From Oxytricha trifallax (lineage: Eukaryota; Ciliophora; Spirotrichea; Sporadotrichida; Oxytrichidae), in assembly GCA_000711775.1 (NCBI GenBank), contig ARYC01019075.1:1-64000 (forward strand): DNA of 64,000 nucleotides. The letters run 5' to 3'. Position 1 is the first letter of the stretch, and every line of letters starts with the position of its first letter. Both the position numbers and the translations under genes were made by a program. Of the stretch, positions 12,301-22,100 are shown in pieces. Under the pieces are notes generated by a model, which was not told the origin of the DNA, made no database searches, and saw nothing but the letters and a program-made list of their open reading frames with translations.

Positions 12301-12837
12301 AATTTATATATTCAAAATTGTTGATTAATCTAAAATTTATCTTACGCTAAAAAAATTCAACCTTATAGAGATAAATCCAAAAATTGATATAGGGATATAG
12401 ACTTGAATCATCTATCATATTAGGAATTAAATTGAATAAAAGTTCTTCTTTGATTTTACCAATTTCAGGAATATTGGTATTTAAGTAAATTAGATTATTT
12501 CTAATCAACATATGGATCGCATTTGTAATTTAGAAAATTATATTAAATTTGTATCTACTACAGATATGTAGAGTGGACTTTCCGCTACGTCTAAAACGCA
12601 GCCAACCTGACTTTTAAAGATCAAATTAATGTCAATTTTAGAAGTGTAATGGCAGTTTACATAGTCTTTATAGGATTAGTTTTCATTCTGTTTTTTGTCA
12701 CAATTCACAAGTTAGTCAGGTATCTCAAAATAAGGCTCTTGAAAATAAGGCTTACTTTTAAACTTATACCATCAAGCGAGATATTTAAAAATAAAGATCA
12801 ACTAGAAAAATTGAATACTTAGATTTTATTAATTTGA
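3372..12837 (+). CDS. TmcB-like PAS-domain multi-pass membrane protein, interrupted by IESs
   Basis: Ciliate-type protein of very large size. It has an N-terminal block of hydrophobic helices (3372-5300), a cysteine-bearing cytosolic part, then a PAS-like sensor region (IISANPNTFQSILGVSKQLV, NKLPVILPKVIDQMHERI) at about 6230-6480. Two TM-ectodomain-TM modules follow (about 7410-8390 and 10690-12780), separated by an N/Q/S-rich linker (8977-9296). The second module holds YCQFLQKNGFNNDCE and ends KIRLLKIRLTFKLIPSSE, which I associate with the Tmc (tiny macrocysts) B-like family common in ciliates. Frame is continuous only if IESs are removed; at least ten junctions were matched. The stretch about 7740-8160 and the junction around the foldback at 11557 remain unresolved. 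Likely a sensory or membrane signalling protein; ligand unknown. It could instead be two adjacent genes, split near 9.3-10.1 kb. Confidence 0.7.
3485..4602 (+). other. IES, 1118 bp, pointer AAGCTCTTGT
   Basis: The 10-bp direct repeat AAGCTCTTGT lies at 3475-3484 and 4593-4602. Joining through one copy fuses LFILILQALV to LFEYSILLIS in frame inside a membrane helix. The insert carries the inverted-repeat element at 3682-4100. Confidence 0.85.
3682..4100. mobile_element. MITE-like inverted-repeat element inside an IES
   Basis: Left end CCCTCAATCATGATTTTTGA and right end TCAGAAATCATGATTGGG are imperfect inverted repeats extending about 50 bp inward. A second, nested inverted repeat (TTACGTTCGCTATACATT at 3833 onward and its partner ending near 3948) sits in the middle. 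No ORF of note. About 418 bp, consistent with a non-autonomous element. Confidence 0.65.
5873..5916 (+). other. Probable short IES, pointer TATA
   Basis: The frame of the membrane protein breaks near 5900. TATA at 5869-5872 and 5913-5916 allows excision of 44 bp, giving FIDYISSTINTVNEFWQQI in frame. An alternative TATA at 5860 gives a 53-bp insert, also in frame, so the exact boundary is ambiguous. Confidence 0.55.
6838..6883 (+). other. IES, 46 bp, pointer TTTAAA
   Basis: TTTAAA at 6832-6837 and 6878-6883. Excision joins LIFLQRLFK to GFKARVYYSEKNF in frame and removes an in-frame TGA. Confidence 0.8.
7135..7201 (+). other. IES, 67 bp, pointer CTGGAG
   Basis: CTGGAG at 7129-7134 and 7196-7201. 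Excision joins FDFLMSG to DMNPYENTENT in frame. A GT...AG intron reading is also possible, but the 6-bp exact repeat favours an IES. Confidence 0.75.
8726..8976 (+). other. IES, 251 bp, pointer AAGAA
   Basis: AAGAA at 8721-8725 and 8972-8976. Excision joins SVIPFSQLR to RNGENGIGSDN in frame and removes a TGA at about 8776. Confidence 0.65.
9397..9888. mobile_element. MITE with GGGGAGGAAGTTTCCTGC terminus
   Basis: Left end GGGGAGGAAGTTTCCTGC; the right end, read on the minus strand, is GGGGGAGAAAGTTTCCTGC. A second inner copy, GGGAAGCTTCCTGCAC, lies at about 9438. No ORF inside; about 492 bp. Shares its terminal motif with the foldback at 49275-50966. Confidence 0.7.
9914..10095 (+). repeat. 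12-bp direct repeat CCCCGATGTCTA bounding 158 bp
   Basis: Exact copies at 9914-9925 and 10084-10095. It looks like a long pointer pair but lies inside the larger inferred IES, so it may mark a nested eliminated sequence, a target-site duplication, or an alternative gene boundary. Confidence 0.7.
10265..10374 (+). other. IES, 110 bp, pointer AGTCTT
   Basis: AGTCTT at 10259-10264 and 10369-10374. Excision joins QDHKQASL to NKKNLQESNSENG in frame, bypassing a TGA. Confidence 0.8.
10536..10623 (+). other. IES, 88 bp, pointer AAAAT
   Basis: AAAAT at 10531-10535 and 10619-10623. Excision joins MKTQNTK to MGDDKKLSTALDFKIL in frame. Confidence 0.7.
10994..11025 (+). other. IES, 32 bp, pointer TTCAAT
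   Basis: TTCAAT at 10988-10993 and 11020-11025. Excision joins MMKSVLFN to GKILNQVFDECSN in frame and removes the TGA that would otherwise end the frame. Confidence 0.8.
11118..11316 (+). other. IES, 199 bp, pointer GTTTAA
   Basis: GTTTAA at 11112-11117 and 11311-11316. Excision joins KKFVIYTPFK to SLLYELQQVDQG in frame. Confidence 0.8.
11557..12363. mobile_element. Foldback element, 807 bp, nearly perfect 347-bp arms, TA duplication
   Basis: Arms 11557-11903 and 12016-12363 are reverse complements with only about four differences seen (three substitutions, one indel), around a spacer of about 112 bp. Both ends read AGGTTGAATTTTTTTAGCG, flanked by TA on each side (11555-11556 and 12364-12365), the signature of a Tc1/mariner-type insertion. 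Each arm contains further small palindromes (CAGCGCATATGCGCTG). The duplicate ~60-codon ORFs in the two arms are mirror images and probably meaningless. It interrupts the membrane-protein gene between its ectodomain and last helix. Confidence 0.9.
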
Positions 12838-13043
12838 AATAAAGGGGTAATTAATTATGATTTCACTTTTCATTTTCTTACCTAATATAAATAGGCAAAA
12901 ATCTAGCAACTAAGTTGTGTTAGATTTTATGATTTTTATCATTAATATTTAATTCTTAATTCAGCTATCTTTAAGTTTAATCCAAAGTAACATACTATAT
13001 TTAAATTTTTAGAGTGAATTCAAAAATTAAATTTAATAATAAA

Positions 13044-15090
13044 ATGAACGACAGTTTTGACGAGCAGACTTATGGAGGGACGGGTGGATCATACATGTCT
13101 CTTGGCCATCAGGAGAAAAGTGAATTAATATTTAAAGATATTAAAAATTCCTACATTTTTTGGCAGATTAAGAAATCAATCAAGGATGAAATAGTCAAAT
13201 CTAAGGGAAAACCTTAAGACATAAGCGATATGATACCTAAGCTGCTCTCAGATTTGAATTTAGAAACTAAAATCAAGAACAAAGTGCAATTTATACATTT
13301 ATTTAAAATGACTATTTAAAGCCCTTTTTTAGCAATAAGTGTAAAAGAATATGCAAAGTCAAATAAACATATTTAAGTGCATGAAATATTGGATAAAAAT
13401 GGGTACTTCAGAGACTCCGCATAAGTAGCAATAACAAAATTCAAGAACTGCAAAGACATAAACATGTTGCCTCAGTATTTTTTCGATAAAGACTATGAAC
13501 CCTTAGAAAGCGTAGCTACAGCCAAAAGGGCTTGGAGTGAAACTTTAAAGCAAAAATTAAACAGTATTTTGAGATAAAGCCGAAAACCTTTCGTAAGACC
13601 TAAGAAAGAGAAACCCCCTCCAGTAAAGGTTAAAGTTGAGGAGGCATAGAATAATTCTGCCGATGGAGATAGCGATACCTAAAATATTAAATGCCTGTAT
13701 TACTAAAGTTATTTGTCTTTTATATATTAATCTTCAGATACTACTACCCCGAGCATACCCACGACATCAGCAACTTAGCAGTAGAAAGAAGTAAAGGAAA
13801 GCGCTTTCTTAGGACAGGATCTTCCCTTTATTTTCGATAGCAATATGATGCTTGATGCTATTTTAAAGATAAATACCATCAATTTCTCAGGCAATTTGAT
13901 GCTTTCTTGGGGCTAAATTAAATTGCAGCTGTAAACTAGATCTCTAGATGAACTAAGAAAGAAATACAATGAACTCAATGTTACTCTAAAATTCATAATA
14001 TTATAAAGTAAAATATATAAAATGATCATAGACTATTGAAATTTTGTACTCTCAGGTAGATAGGTGTAGATGAGGAAAAGTCATTTGTAGATGAAAGAAT
14101 ACTTATTGGTGAAAGACTTTTAAGCAAAGATTATCAACCATTCTTGGTTTAATACGCTAAAAGAGGTGTCCCACCTACTTTGAGAAATAGAATATACAGA
14201 AAGATTTTATATGCAGATGTCACTCAGAAAGAAGTTGACTATTATTCATTCATAATCCCAAGACTATTAATTAGTGTCTTGAAATTCAGTTAATTTTCTT
14301 ATAACTTATATTACAACCAGTTATGTGAGCAAGCTAACAAATGGGAGACAGCTTTAGATGATTTAATATACGCTGATATTTTGGAATTTTGTAACGATGA
14401 TAAGTATTTCATCTTTTAAGATATGATTGAAGCCTGCGTTGTGATGTTTTTCAGAGATAGACAAGTGCTTGAGAACATAAAATCTAAGCCTCATGCCCCA
14501 ATCGTAGGAATAGCTGGAACTGATAGAATTGTGGGGGCATATCCACCCTGTGGAGTTTTACCATGCCTGAAATTCAGCTCATATTTCGGTCCCCTCAGCT
14601 ATTTATCTGATAAGAAAGAGGAGTGCTATTACATTTTTAGAGCACTCTATTGCAAATATTATTGCTATCTCAATACAATCTCAAGTCACAATTAGTCAAT
14701 AATTAGTTTATGCAAACTATTTGAGGATCTTTTGCAAATGTTTGAACCTGAAGTCTGTTATCATCTTAATTAGCTAGGAATTTAACCTTTAAAAATTGCA
14801 TTTCCATGGATCTTTTATGCTTTCGTTGGTTACCTCGAAGTTGATCAGGTAAGAATCTTTTTTCTATTTTAAACTTCTTTATTTAGATTTATTTGGTATG
14901 GGATAGAATACTTGGGTTTGAAAGTCTTGAAATATTACCAATCCTTTCAGCCGCGATATTTGTATTTAGAGCAAATCTTATACTAAATTGTAATAATCAA
15001 GATGAATTCGAAGAATTGTTTGCAGATTTAAGTTAAATAAAGGTGATGCCATTAATTTAGCATTTCTTGTTTGCTACTGGAATCAATTGA
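13044..15090 (+). CDS. TBC domain protein, TBC1D19-like RabGAP
   Basis: MNDSFDEQTYGGTGGSYMS start. After removing three IESs and one intron the product is about 600 residues. The N-terminal half has WSETLKQKLNSIL and WGQIKLQLQTRSLDELRKKY, the C-terminal half a TBC fold: GVPPTLRNRIYRKIL, DDLIYADILEFCNDDKYF, YPPCGVLPCLKFSSYFGPL, YLNTISSHNQSIISLCKLFE, GIQPLKIAFPWIFYAFVGYL, VWDRILGFESLEILPILSA. The order and spacing match TBC1D19 proteins of other eukaryotes. TBC proteins stimulate GTP hydrolysis by Rab GTPases in membrane traffic; TBC1D19 types lack the classic paired Arg/Gln fingers, and I do not see them clearly here. Ends TGA 15088. Confidence 0.9.
13679..13741 (+). other. IES, 63 bp, pointer GATAC
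   Basis: GATAC at 13674-13678 and 13737-13741. Excision gives GDSDTTTPSIPTTSA in frame. Confidence 0.8.
13988..14052 (+). other. IES, 65 bp, pointer TACTCT
   Basis: TACTCT at 13982-13987 and 14047-14052. Excision joins ELNVTL to RQIGVDEEKSF in frame and drops a TGA. Confidence 0.85.
14245..14313 (+). other. IES, 69 bp, pointer TATTA
   Basis: TATTA at 14240-14244 and 14309-14313. The frame is open with or without the insert, but only excision (KEVDYY to NQLCEQANKWE) restores the spacing expected for TBC1D19 proteins. Confidence 0.8.
14849..14886 (+). other. Spliceosomal intron, 38 bp
   Basis: GTAAG...TTTAG between Q of LEVDQ and IYLVWDRILG. No direct repeat at the ends, and the joined protein matches the TBC family, so this is an intron and not an IES. 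Confidence 0.85.
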
Positions 15091-15265
15091 ATAACGCATA
15101 TAAAGTTTATTTCATCTATACTTATATTTTAGTTATACTTACTAAATTTACTTTAAATAATCAATTTCAACCTTCTTACTTATTCAAGTTATTAAGTTAT
15201 GAAATTATAGTATATTGAATATAATATATGACTTTGAATTTTTGAATCTTTTAAATATTTTTATT

Positions 15266-17344
15266 TCACTTATTTCTCTTCTAATTTTCTCTTCTTCTAG
15301 GTTAAGACTAAATATATTAAAACTGTCCATTCTTCAATTATTCTTCATCATTTATCATATTTAAGTCTTAAACTTAAACCGATTTAGCAGAAATTTTCTT
15401 TTCAGATGAAACCAATTACTTTCTCTTTTCTTTGATTTCTAGTTATTAAATCTTGAAGCTTTCATGCTTAATTTTGTTTTACCACTATCTTATGAACTTT
15501 TTCTTCATCACATCTTCTATTGTGTATCTTTGAGCAGGATCAATAATAAGCATTTTTTTCAAAATTTACTTCAATTTTTAATCATATTTGCTGGGTATAT
15601 TTTCGCTTATATAGTCGAAGATGAAATGTGGCGACTCTATGGCTTTAATACCGAAGTCAAAACCCAAATCCCAAACTGGGCAGCCGACCATCATTTCAAG
15701 AAGAATCAAACCAATTGCCCAAACATCTGAAGCTCTTCCCTTCTAGTATAACTACCCTTTGATTTATTCAGGAGAGAAATAACAATCAGTGCCAACTGAG
15801 GAATATTTGGCTTTAGTAACAATCGATTTTGCTTAAATACAAAGCCCAAAGTCTCCCAGCTTTACTGTGTCATCTTAAGTCAAAAAGACATTAGGGGATT
15901 TTATGTCTCTGTGAATAATATCTCTAGCGTGAATATACCTCACAGCTTCACACATTTCAATAAAGTATTTCATTACTTTGTGTTCAGGCATGCTTACTTT
16001 TTCTATTGTTGCCTCAGATCCCCATTTTTCCATTTATTCTTGATTATACTCTCTGATTTTATCTGTTAAGTCTCCACCCTCACAGTACTCCATTATGATA
16101 ACGTAGACATACTTGTTTCCTATAGTGCCCTCATTGATATGCATAAATTCATCTTCATAAGAAACAATATTTTTATGATTCAATCTTCTAAGCTGCTTTG
16201 CTTCATATTAAACTCTTTCTAAATCAGTAATATCCTTCATTTCAAGCTTCTTAAGAATATACTTCTAAGGTTATTCCATAAAATTGCTATCCTAAATTTT
16301 AAGAGGCAGGGAAGTTTTAGCACTTTATGTTTCTGTCTAATTATTGAAAAACTTTGACTTAGAAATTGGCTTTTAAACTAGGTATACTGCCCCGAAACCC
16401 CCTTCACCTATGCTTTCTAATAAAATAAACTCTTTTCTACATAATCTGCATTGGCAGTGCTTCTGTGTTGAAAGTATCCAAATATAAATTGTCCCTATGA
16501 CTGTGAGCACAATTATAAGGCAAAGCGTCAAAATATTCTACCAATTTAACGGAATTTTAAGTACTTTAACTTTCTCTTCAGATTCCTGGAAACTTCTGGA
16601 TATTTGTTCTTCGTTGTCAAGTATGATTAACAAAAAATAAAAGTTAACATGATGTTCGGCATTTTGAATGCAGATGCTTTAGGACTATCCAAATTAGTTT
16701 AGTCTCCCTTTTTAACGTAATACTTCTCTTAAAACACTTTCTCAAAATCAGAAAAGTTTTCATTGGGCAAGGGCTATCCATTCCTGGTTATAGTTTTTAT
16801 TAGTGGACTTGCATAATTTATTGTCTTTGAATTGTGTACATTAGAGCCTTTTTCCATTTTCACTTTGTTTTTCAATTCATTTCAGTTATGAACCTAATTT
16901 TTTGGATTACCTTTCAGTTCAAGTATATTAACGTCTATATTATAGTTCAAATTCTTCAGTTCATTAGGACTCATGCATCTGTCGTTTTTAATGTTAGATT
17001 GACATTCTTGTTCTGCTAATTTGCCATCATTTGAATGGGCCTTAAAAACATGAAATGAACATTAAATTTTCGCACACTAATTACGAACAAATTTCCCAAA
17101 TAAATGACATAAATTTAAAACGAATTAATGTAAAACTTTATACTCTATATCAATCGATTGATTTTCATTCTCATAAACTCCTCTTATTAAATCTGTGACC
17201 CTGTATTTTTCATCGATCCAGTTCCACCACCTCCATCCATATTTATGTGATCTATTAAGAATTTACTCTATTTTATTAATACTTACTCATAAAAATGAAG
17301 ACATTTATGATGAGGGCTTGAATTTACTTCTTTTTCATTCCCAT
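15266..17344 (-). CDS. Membrane-anchored Ser/Thr protein kinase with N-terminal ectodomain
   Basis: Minus strand. Probable start ATG 17344 with a basic-hydrophobic leader (MGMKKKQIQALIINVFIF), then a roughly 250-residue extracellular-type region, one TM helix (NILTLCLIIVLTVIGTIYIW) and a cytosolic kinase domain. Visible kinase motifs: glycine loop GEGGFGAVYLV, ATP lysine in KYILKKLE, catalytic loop IHRDIKSPNVFL, LGDFGLC, SVGTDCYFSPEQ and DVWAIGLILLEMM. The tail is Q/K-rich, ending TGA 15266-15268. The layout resembles receptor-like kinases, unusual in ciliates, though an unresolved frame break near 16890 and another near 17290 (short insert or intron) leave the ectodomain uncertain. A start at the inner ATG (about 16850) would give a shorter protein. 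Substrates unknown. Confidence 0.8.
16632..16648 (-). other. Ultra-short IES, 17 bp, pointer GTTAA
   Basis: On the coding (minus) strand GTTAA is repeated with 12 bases between copies. Removing 17 bp joins AFKMPNIM to LIILDNEEQIS in frame; left in, the frame is lost. One of the shortest inserts in the window. Confidence 0.75.
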
Positions 17345-17623
17345 CTTTTAAATTCTAGTCTAGTTTCTTTGTATTAAACTCTTTTTTCGAATTATTTAAT
17401 AGTTAATTATATCAATTAAAGCAATACTTTGCAATTATACCTCTTTATTCGCTTATGTCAAGCACTATAAAGATCAAAGATATCATAAATTATTATAGAG
17501 AGTGAAATTTTTGTAATAAATAAAATTTAAGTAAAAGTTTACAAAATTAACAAATTTCTAACGTTATAATATATAAATTGTAAAAATTATTTTTACACTA
17601 ACTAATCATCAACAATTGCAAAA
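17345..17623. other. Intergenic, AT-rich
   Basis: Divergent start region between the kinase (minus) and the coiled-coil gene (plus). Nothing recognisable beyond AT-richness; promoters would lie here. Confidence 0.5.
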
Positions 17624-18919
17624 ATGGTAAATTTTTAGATCTTATTGTATTACTATTTTTCATTTTTTTAATGAATAAACTTGACTTAAATTTGTATATA
17701 GAGTTACAAACAACACTACCAAGATGAGATAGACTCCCCAGACAAAGAAAATCAGCTAAATGCACATCCTCACTAGCAACACTACTACGACAACCATGAT
17801 TATAATACAGATAATTTTAGCTTAAAAAACCATTAATTTTCTTATATTCTTTAATATTAAGATATTTGAGATAAATTGTAGCAGTAAAACCAAAATTAAT
17901 ACTACTAGTAAAACCACAACGACATGAATGGAGACGACTAAATTGATCAATATGAGGAGGGTTACGTGCAAGAGAGCGCTACTAATAAGTATGTGGGGAA
18001 TAGACAAGCCCGTAAGAGAGCAGAAGAGGACTCGAAACTCCTGTAAAATAGAATTATGCTGCTCAAACTTGAAGAGAAAAAAGCCTGGAAAAAGATTGAA
18101 GAAACCATCAAATTGTTATATACTGTAATGTTTAAGAGGCAATATATATAATGGAAACATTGTTCTGTGATATGGAATTAATGTGATATGATAAATAAAA
18201 TAATATGAAGAAACTAAAAAGAAAGCCAGAGAAATCATGCAAAATAAACAGAGACATGATGAGAATATGAGGCAGAAAAATGACAGATTACGTGAAAAAG
18301 AGATGCAAGAACGCATGCTGTAAGAGAGAAATATGAATATGAGACAGCAGATTAAGGAAGGAGTCTAATAAACATGAATTATGTAATATTTGCTTCTATT
18401 TAAATTATTTAATTCATCAAACATTCTTAGTAAGAAAAGGCAATAAGTTGCAATTTTTTTAATTATTTGGAAATTAAATAGTATAAATTTAGCATAACTT
18501 TAAGCAATAAGTTTAGAAAGTGGAGGAGACTCATAACAAAAAGAGAGAAAAGGCTGAGCAGGTAAAATACGAGAAATATGAGGTAAATGAAACAAAAAAC
18601 CTCTAGAGACAGCAAGAACAATTGAAAAATGCTTCAATGAAGCAAATGATTAAAAACTAAGAACTCTCCCTTGAAGACAGAAAATGTATTATGCAATATT
18701 CCTATTATTAATAAACGCAGGGATTAAATGGAGCGCAAAGCCAGACAGAGGCAAGAGCTAATAAACAAAATAATGGAAGAAAACGAGCGAAGACTTGACA
18801 TTGAAACTTCAGTGGCTATGATGGAGTAGGAAGAGCTTGAATTGATAAATAGACTCCAAAATACTCAGATGCTTCAGAAAGCGGCCTATGAAGACTTGGA
18901 GGGTGCTTTAGGTAATTGA
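17624..18919 (+). CDS. Coiled-coil protein, unknown function
   Basis: ATG 17624 is followed at once by a GT...AG intron (17627-17701), giving MSYKQHYQDEIDSPDKENQ. After IES removal the protein is a highly charged continuous coiled coil (SKLLQNRIMLLKLEEKKAW, AREIMQNKQRHDENMRQK, KMEENERRLDIETSVAMMEQ-like repeats) of about 300 residues, ending LEGALGN. Composition suggests a cytoskeletal or ciliary structural protein, but no named domain is visible. The junction between about 18365 and 18430 is unresolved. Confidence 0.7.
17627..17701 (+). other. Intron immediately after the start codon, 75 bp
   Basis: GTAAATT...TATATAG separates ATG from AGT TAC AAA in phase 0. No direct repeat gives an in-frame IES alternative. 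Confidence 0.65.
17788..17907 (+). other. IES, 120 bp, pointer ACTACTA
   Basis: ACTACTA at 17781-17787 and 17901-17907. Excision gives HPHQQHYQQNHNDMNG in frame. Confidence 0.8.
18106..18214 (+). other. IES, 109 bp, pointer TGAAGAAAC
   Basis: 9-bp repeat at 18097-18105 and 18206-18214. Excision joins AWKKIEET to KKKAREIMQ, keeping the coiled-coil register. Confidence 0.9.
18450..18513 (+). other. IES, 64 bp, pointer GCAATAAGTT
   Basis: 10-bp repeat at 18440-18449 and 18504-18513. Excision gives SKKRQQVQKVEETHNKK in the downstream frame. Confidence 0.8.
18681..18720 (+). other. IES, 40 bp, pointer CAG
   Basis: CAG at 18678-18680 and 18718-18720. Excision joins LSLEDR to DQMERKARQRQE in frame. 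The pointer is short, so the boundary is less certain. Confidence 0.65.
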
Positions 18920-19178
18920 TTTGTCACAAAATAAATGTATGCAGAGATAAAGAATGTGATTTTGTGATCAATTAAGTGGTGCATTATAATGCATATATAT
19001 AAATGCCAAAATTTGTGAAATATATATTTATACAATAGAAAATATAAACTGAAAATATTTCCATAATATAGAGATATAAGTAAAATAGTAGATTAATAGC
19101 AAGAAATAATATAGAAAGTGAGAGATATAATAAATAAAAATATAATAAATATAACTATTTTTACATTGAGAAAGAGTA
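18920..19178. other. Intergenic, AT-rich
   Basis: No reading frame or repeat of note. Confidence 0.5.
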
Positions 19179-22100
19179 ATGAGCAGTAATTCTCATTAAT
19201 AATCTTAGCAGTATCTGTAACAGCATAACCTTAAAATAAACACTAATGGAACTAATAGTACAAACACTTTAATTTAGAATTTGCAATATCAATAATAAGG
19301 TATTATTATTATTATTATTGTAGAGGGGATTTTAGGAATTTAATTTAACTGTAATTATAAAATAAAAAAATAGAAAGTATATCAATCATAGGAATAACTA
19401 GAAAACCAGAATTATGAAGGATAGAATTTCTCGTAGTCTCATCCAATACTAAAACATACTAACAATTCCGATTAATAAAAAAGTTCGCTCAACTAATAAA
19501 ATTAGAGGTAACAGCAATTCCATAACCAAAACATTTAACATTTTAATAGCCATTTTATTTTTATTGTTTTAAGATCAAAAAGATCAATGCTGTTCTATAA
19601 CAGATTTGATATCATTAATATTTTTATGTATATTAAAAACAATCCGAATTCGATATAAAACAATAACTTGAACATAAGTCACACATCATCGCAATTTAAT
19701 GCATCGAATACCAGCTCTATCAATAAAAGAGGCTCCCGCTTGATTAAACAGTCTTCTCTAAATGAAGTAGTGGGAAATATAGTGCTTGTTAATGGCAATA
19801 ATTCAGGGTCGTTAAACATTCTATATTTTCAAATTAAAGAAATTCATTCTAGTTATTTATTATACTTAAATCTTAGAAAACCTATATAAGTGCATAAATC
19901 TTCTAAATTAATGCCAAAATATAAAGAAATTTAATCAAAATTTGATTTTTATTATTAATTAAAAAATAAGTCCTCAAAAATAATCGTAATCTATAGAATT
20001 AGCAATTATAGTAAATTAAGAACTAATAACAGCAGTCCACACAAAATCAAAACTCACAATAAAACAATTTAATCACTCACTAAAGCTCAATTATTTCAAA
20101 TTCAAATAGCGCCTAGAATTTTGGTTAAATGGATAGTCAAATAACAGAATCCCCAGAAAAGAGCAATGTCAGCATTTTAAGCAAGAAATAGAGTTTTTAC
20201 GATAAAGATGATAATAATTAGCAGTATTATCATAAATAAGTTATTGAGTTATCTAATTTTGTTTTTTAAACATGTATATCTAGATGAAATTCTTTATTTA
20301 GCAGTAAAAAAGCATAAAAAGATACTTGATTAAAGTGCTAGAGAATAAACATGAGGGAATTCACTCTCACTCTCAAAACGAACAACACGATTCCTCTTCA
20401 ATACTTCAAAACTCTTCTCAAAACATGCAACAAATAAAACCTCAAAACAGAGCCAGCAGGTCTAATTTGAAAAAGTAACTGAAGGAAAGTCACAAAAATT
20501 TGCAAATTTTTCAAGAAGAAGATAGGCCTGAGGAGGATTAACTAAAAAACGAGCATTCCAACTCAGTTTAAGAAAATTTGATGAAAGGAGGCAATAATCA
20601 GTCATCATTAACTAACTTCAATAGTTCGTTTATAATGAAACCAAATAAAAAAGAGGCCAAGAAAAACTTGGGTGAGAATGGGCTAGGATCATAGATGTAA
20701 AACTCATAAATGCAAGAAAATCAAGGTAGAAATGGCATTTATAAATATATATATTTTAAAATTAAATTTCAAATCATATACACTTACCATCCTGTGATAG
20801 TAAACTTAAATTTATTGAGGCATTTTTAATCGAAAATTGCAATAATATCATACTTAAAGTAATTTCTATTCTGTTGGGGCAAGTAACGAACATAAAATTA
20901 AACCTAGCCTAGAAATCTAGAAATCTTGAATAATCAAATACTCAATCGTAAAACTTATAAATTTTTAATTGTTTTTTTTTCTTTTGATCACATATAGTGA
21001 TTGAAAATGAATTTTCATATAATATTATATTAAAGTCTATATTAAATAGAATATTAATATGCATAAAATATGTATGATGTTTAGTGAATAATTGCCAAAG
21101 AAAAATAGCTAAAAGTAATATTTAGAAAATATGAAATAAAGAATAAAGTAGTAATATGAATACACAAACGACTACATTAAGGAAGAGTCCGGAGAGGAAA
21201 ACAACTTATATACAGAAGATGAGGACAACAGCACTCAAGATAAAATAAACTTGGATTAAACATAAAATCAAGAATAGAATTATGATGAGTATCAGATAAA
21301 TCCGAAGAGTAATACATAGTAAAAGTAGTAAAATATTGCCACGGACTTGGATGTGAGTTCAGGCTAAAATATAATTAACAGAAGACGATAATTGAAGAAA
21401 AATGGAGTAACTCCAAAACACAAGTAGATGGAAAATTATAACAATTAGGCCTCCCCAGGCAGCAATCCTTTGAACGTTTATTAGACTAATAATTCATTTA
21501 TAGGGATTACTCTGAATCATGTTCCAATTGCACCTCTAGGGGGTATTGGTTCCAGTTTCTTAGAAAAATAAAAACTTTCGCAAATTAAGCATCATGAGAA
21601 TAGCTATAACGATAACTCAACTTTCGATCGATCCACAACTAATAGGACTCCCTTACTTGAGCACTATTAAAACTCTGGTAGTCTAATTCGAAATCAAAAT
21701 CATACTATAATGAGCGGTAATTCAAGTAACACTACAAGCTTACCACGTCCAACTATAGCCAGTGAGTTAAAACTTCTTAAGGAATCCAGAAATTCACCTT
21801 AGGACTTTGGTAAATAGGTCTCTGACTAGTTTATTCAAAATAGTAATCTCGCAAATTTTATCTGGAACAAAGATGGCCCAAAACTAGAGACTTAAGATTA
21901 ACAGTCTAATCGAGGGAATAATAGTAGAGTGCGTCGAGAGTATAATATTCATGATGGTAGTACAGGGACTGCTATTAGGCCTATAACAAGAAGCAATCAG
22001 CGAAGACCAGTTAGTAGATAAGTGAACTAAGTGGATAACTCAGGCATTAACGCTTAGAAATTGCTTGTATAGTAGTAAATGCGTAACACTCATTTTGGAG

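Noticed and set aside
19299-19322. ATT microsatellite that could be read as poly-Ile
   Set aside because: Simple repeat within or beside a Q/N-rich region; more likely an insert or slippage than a meaningful domain.
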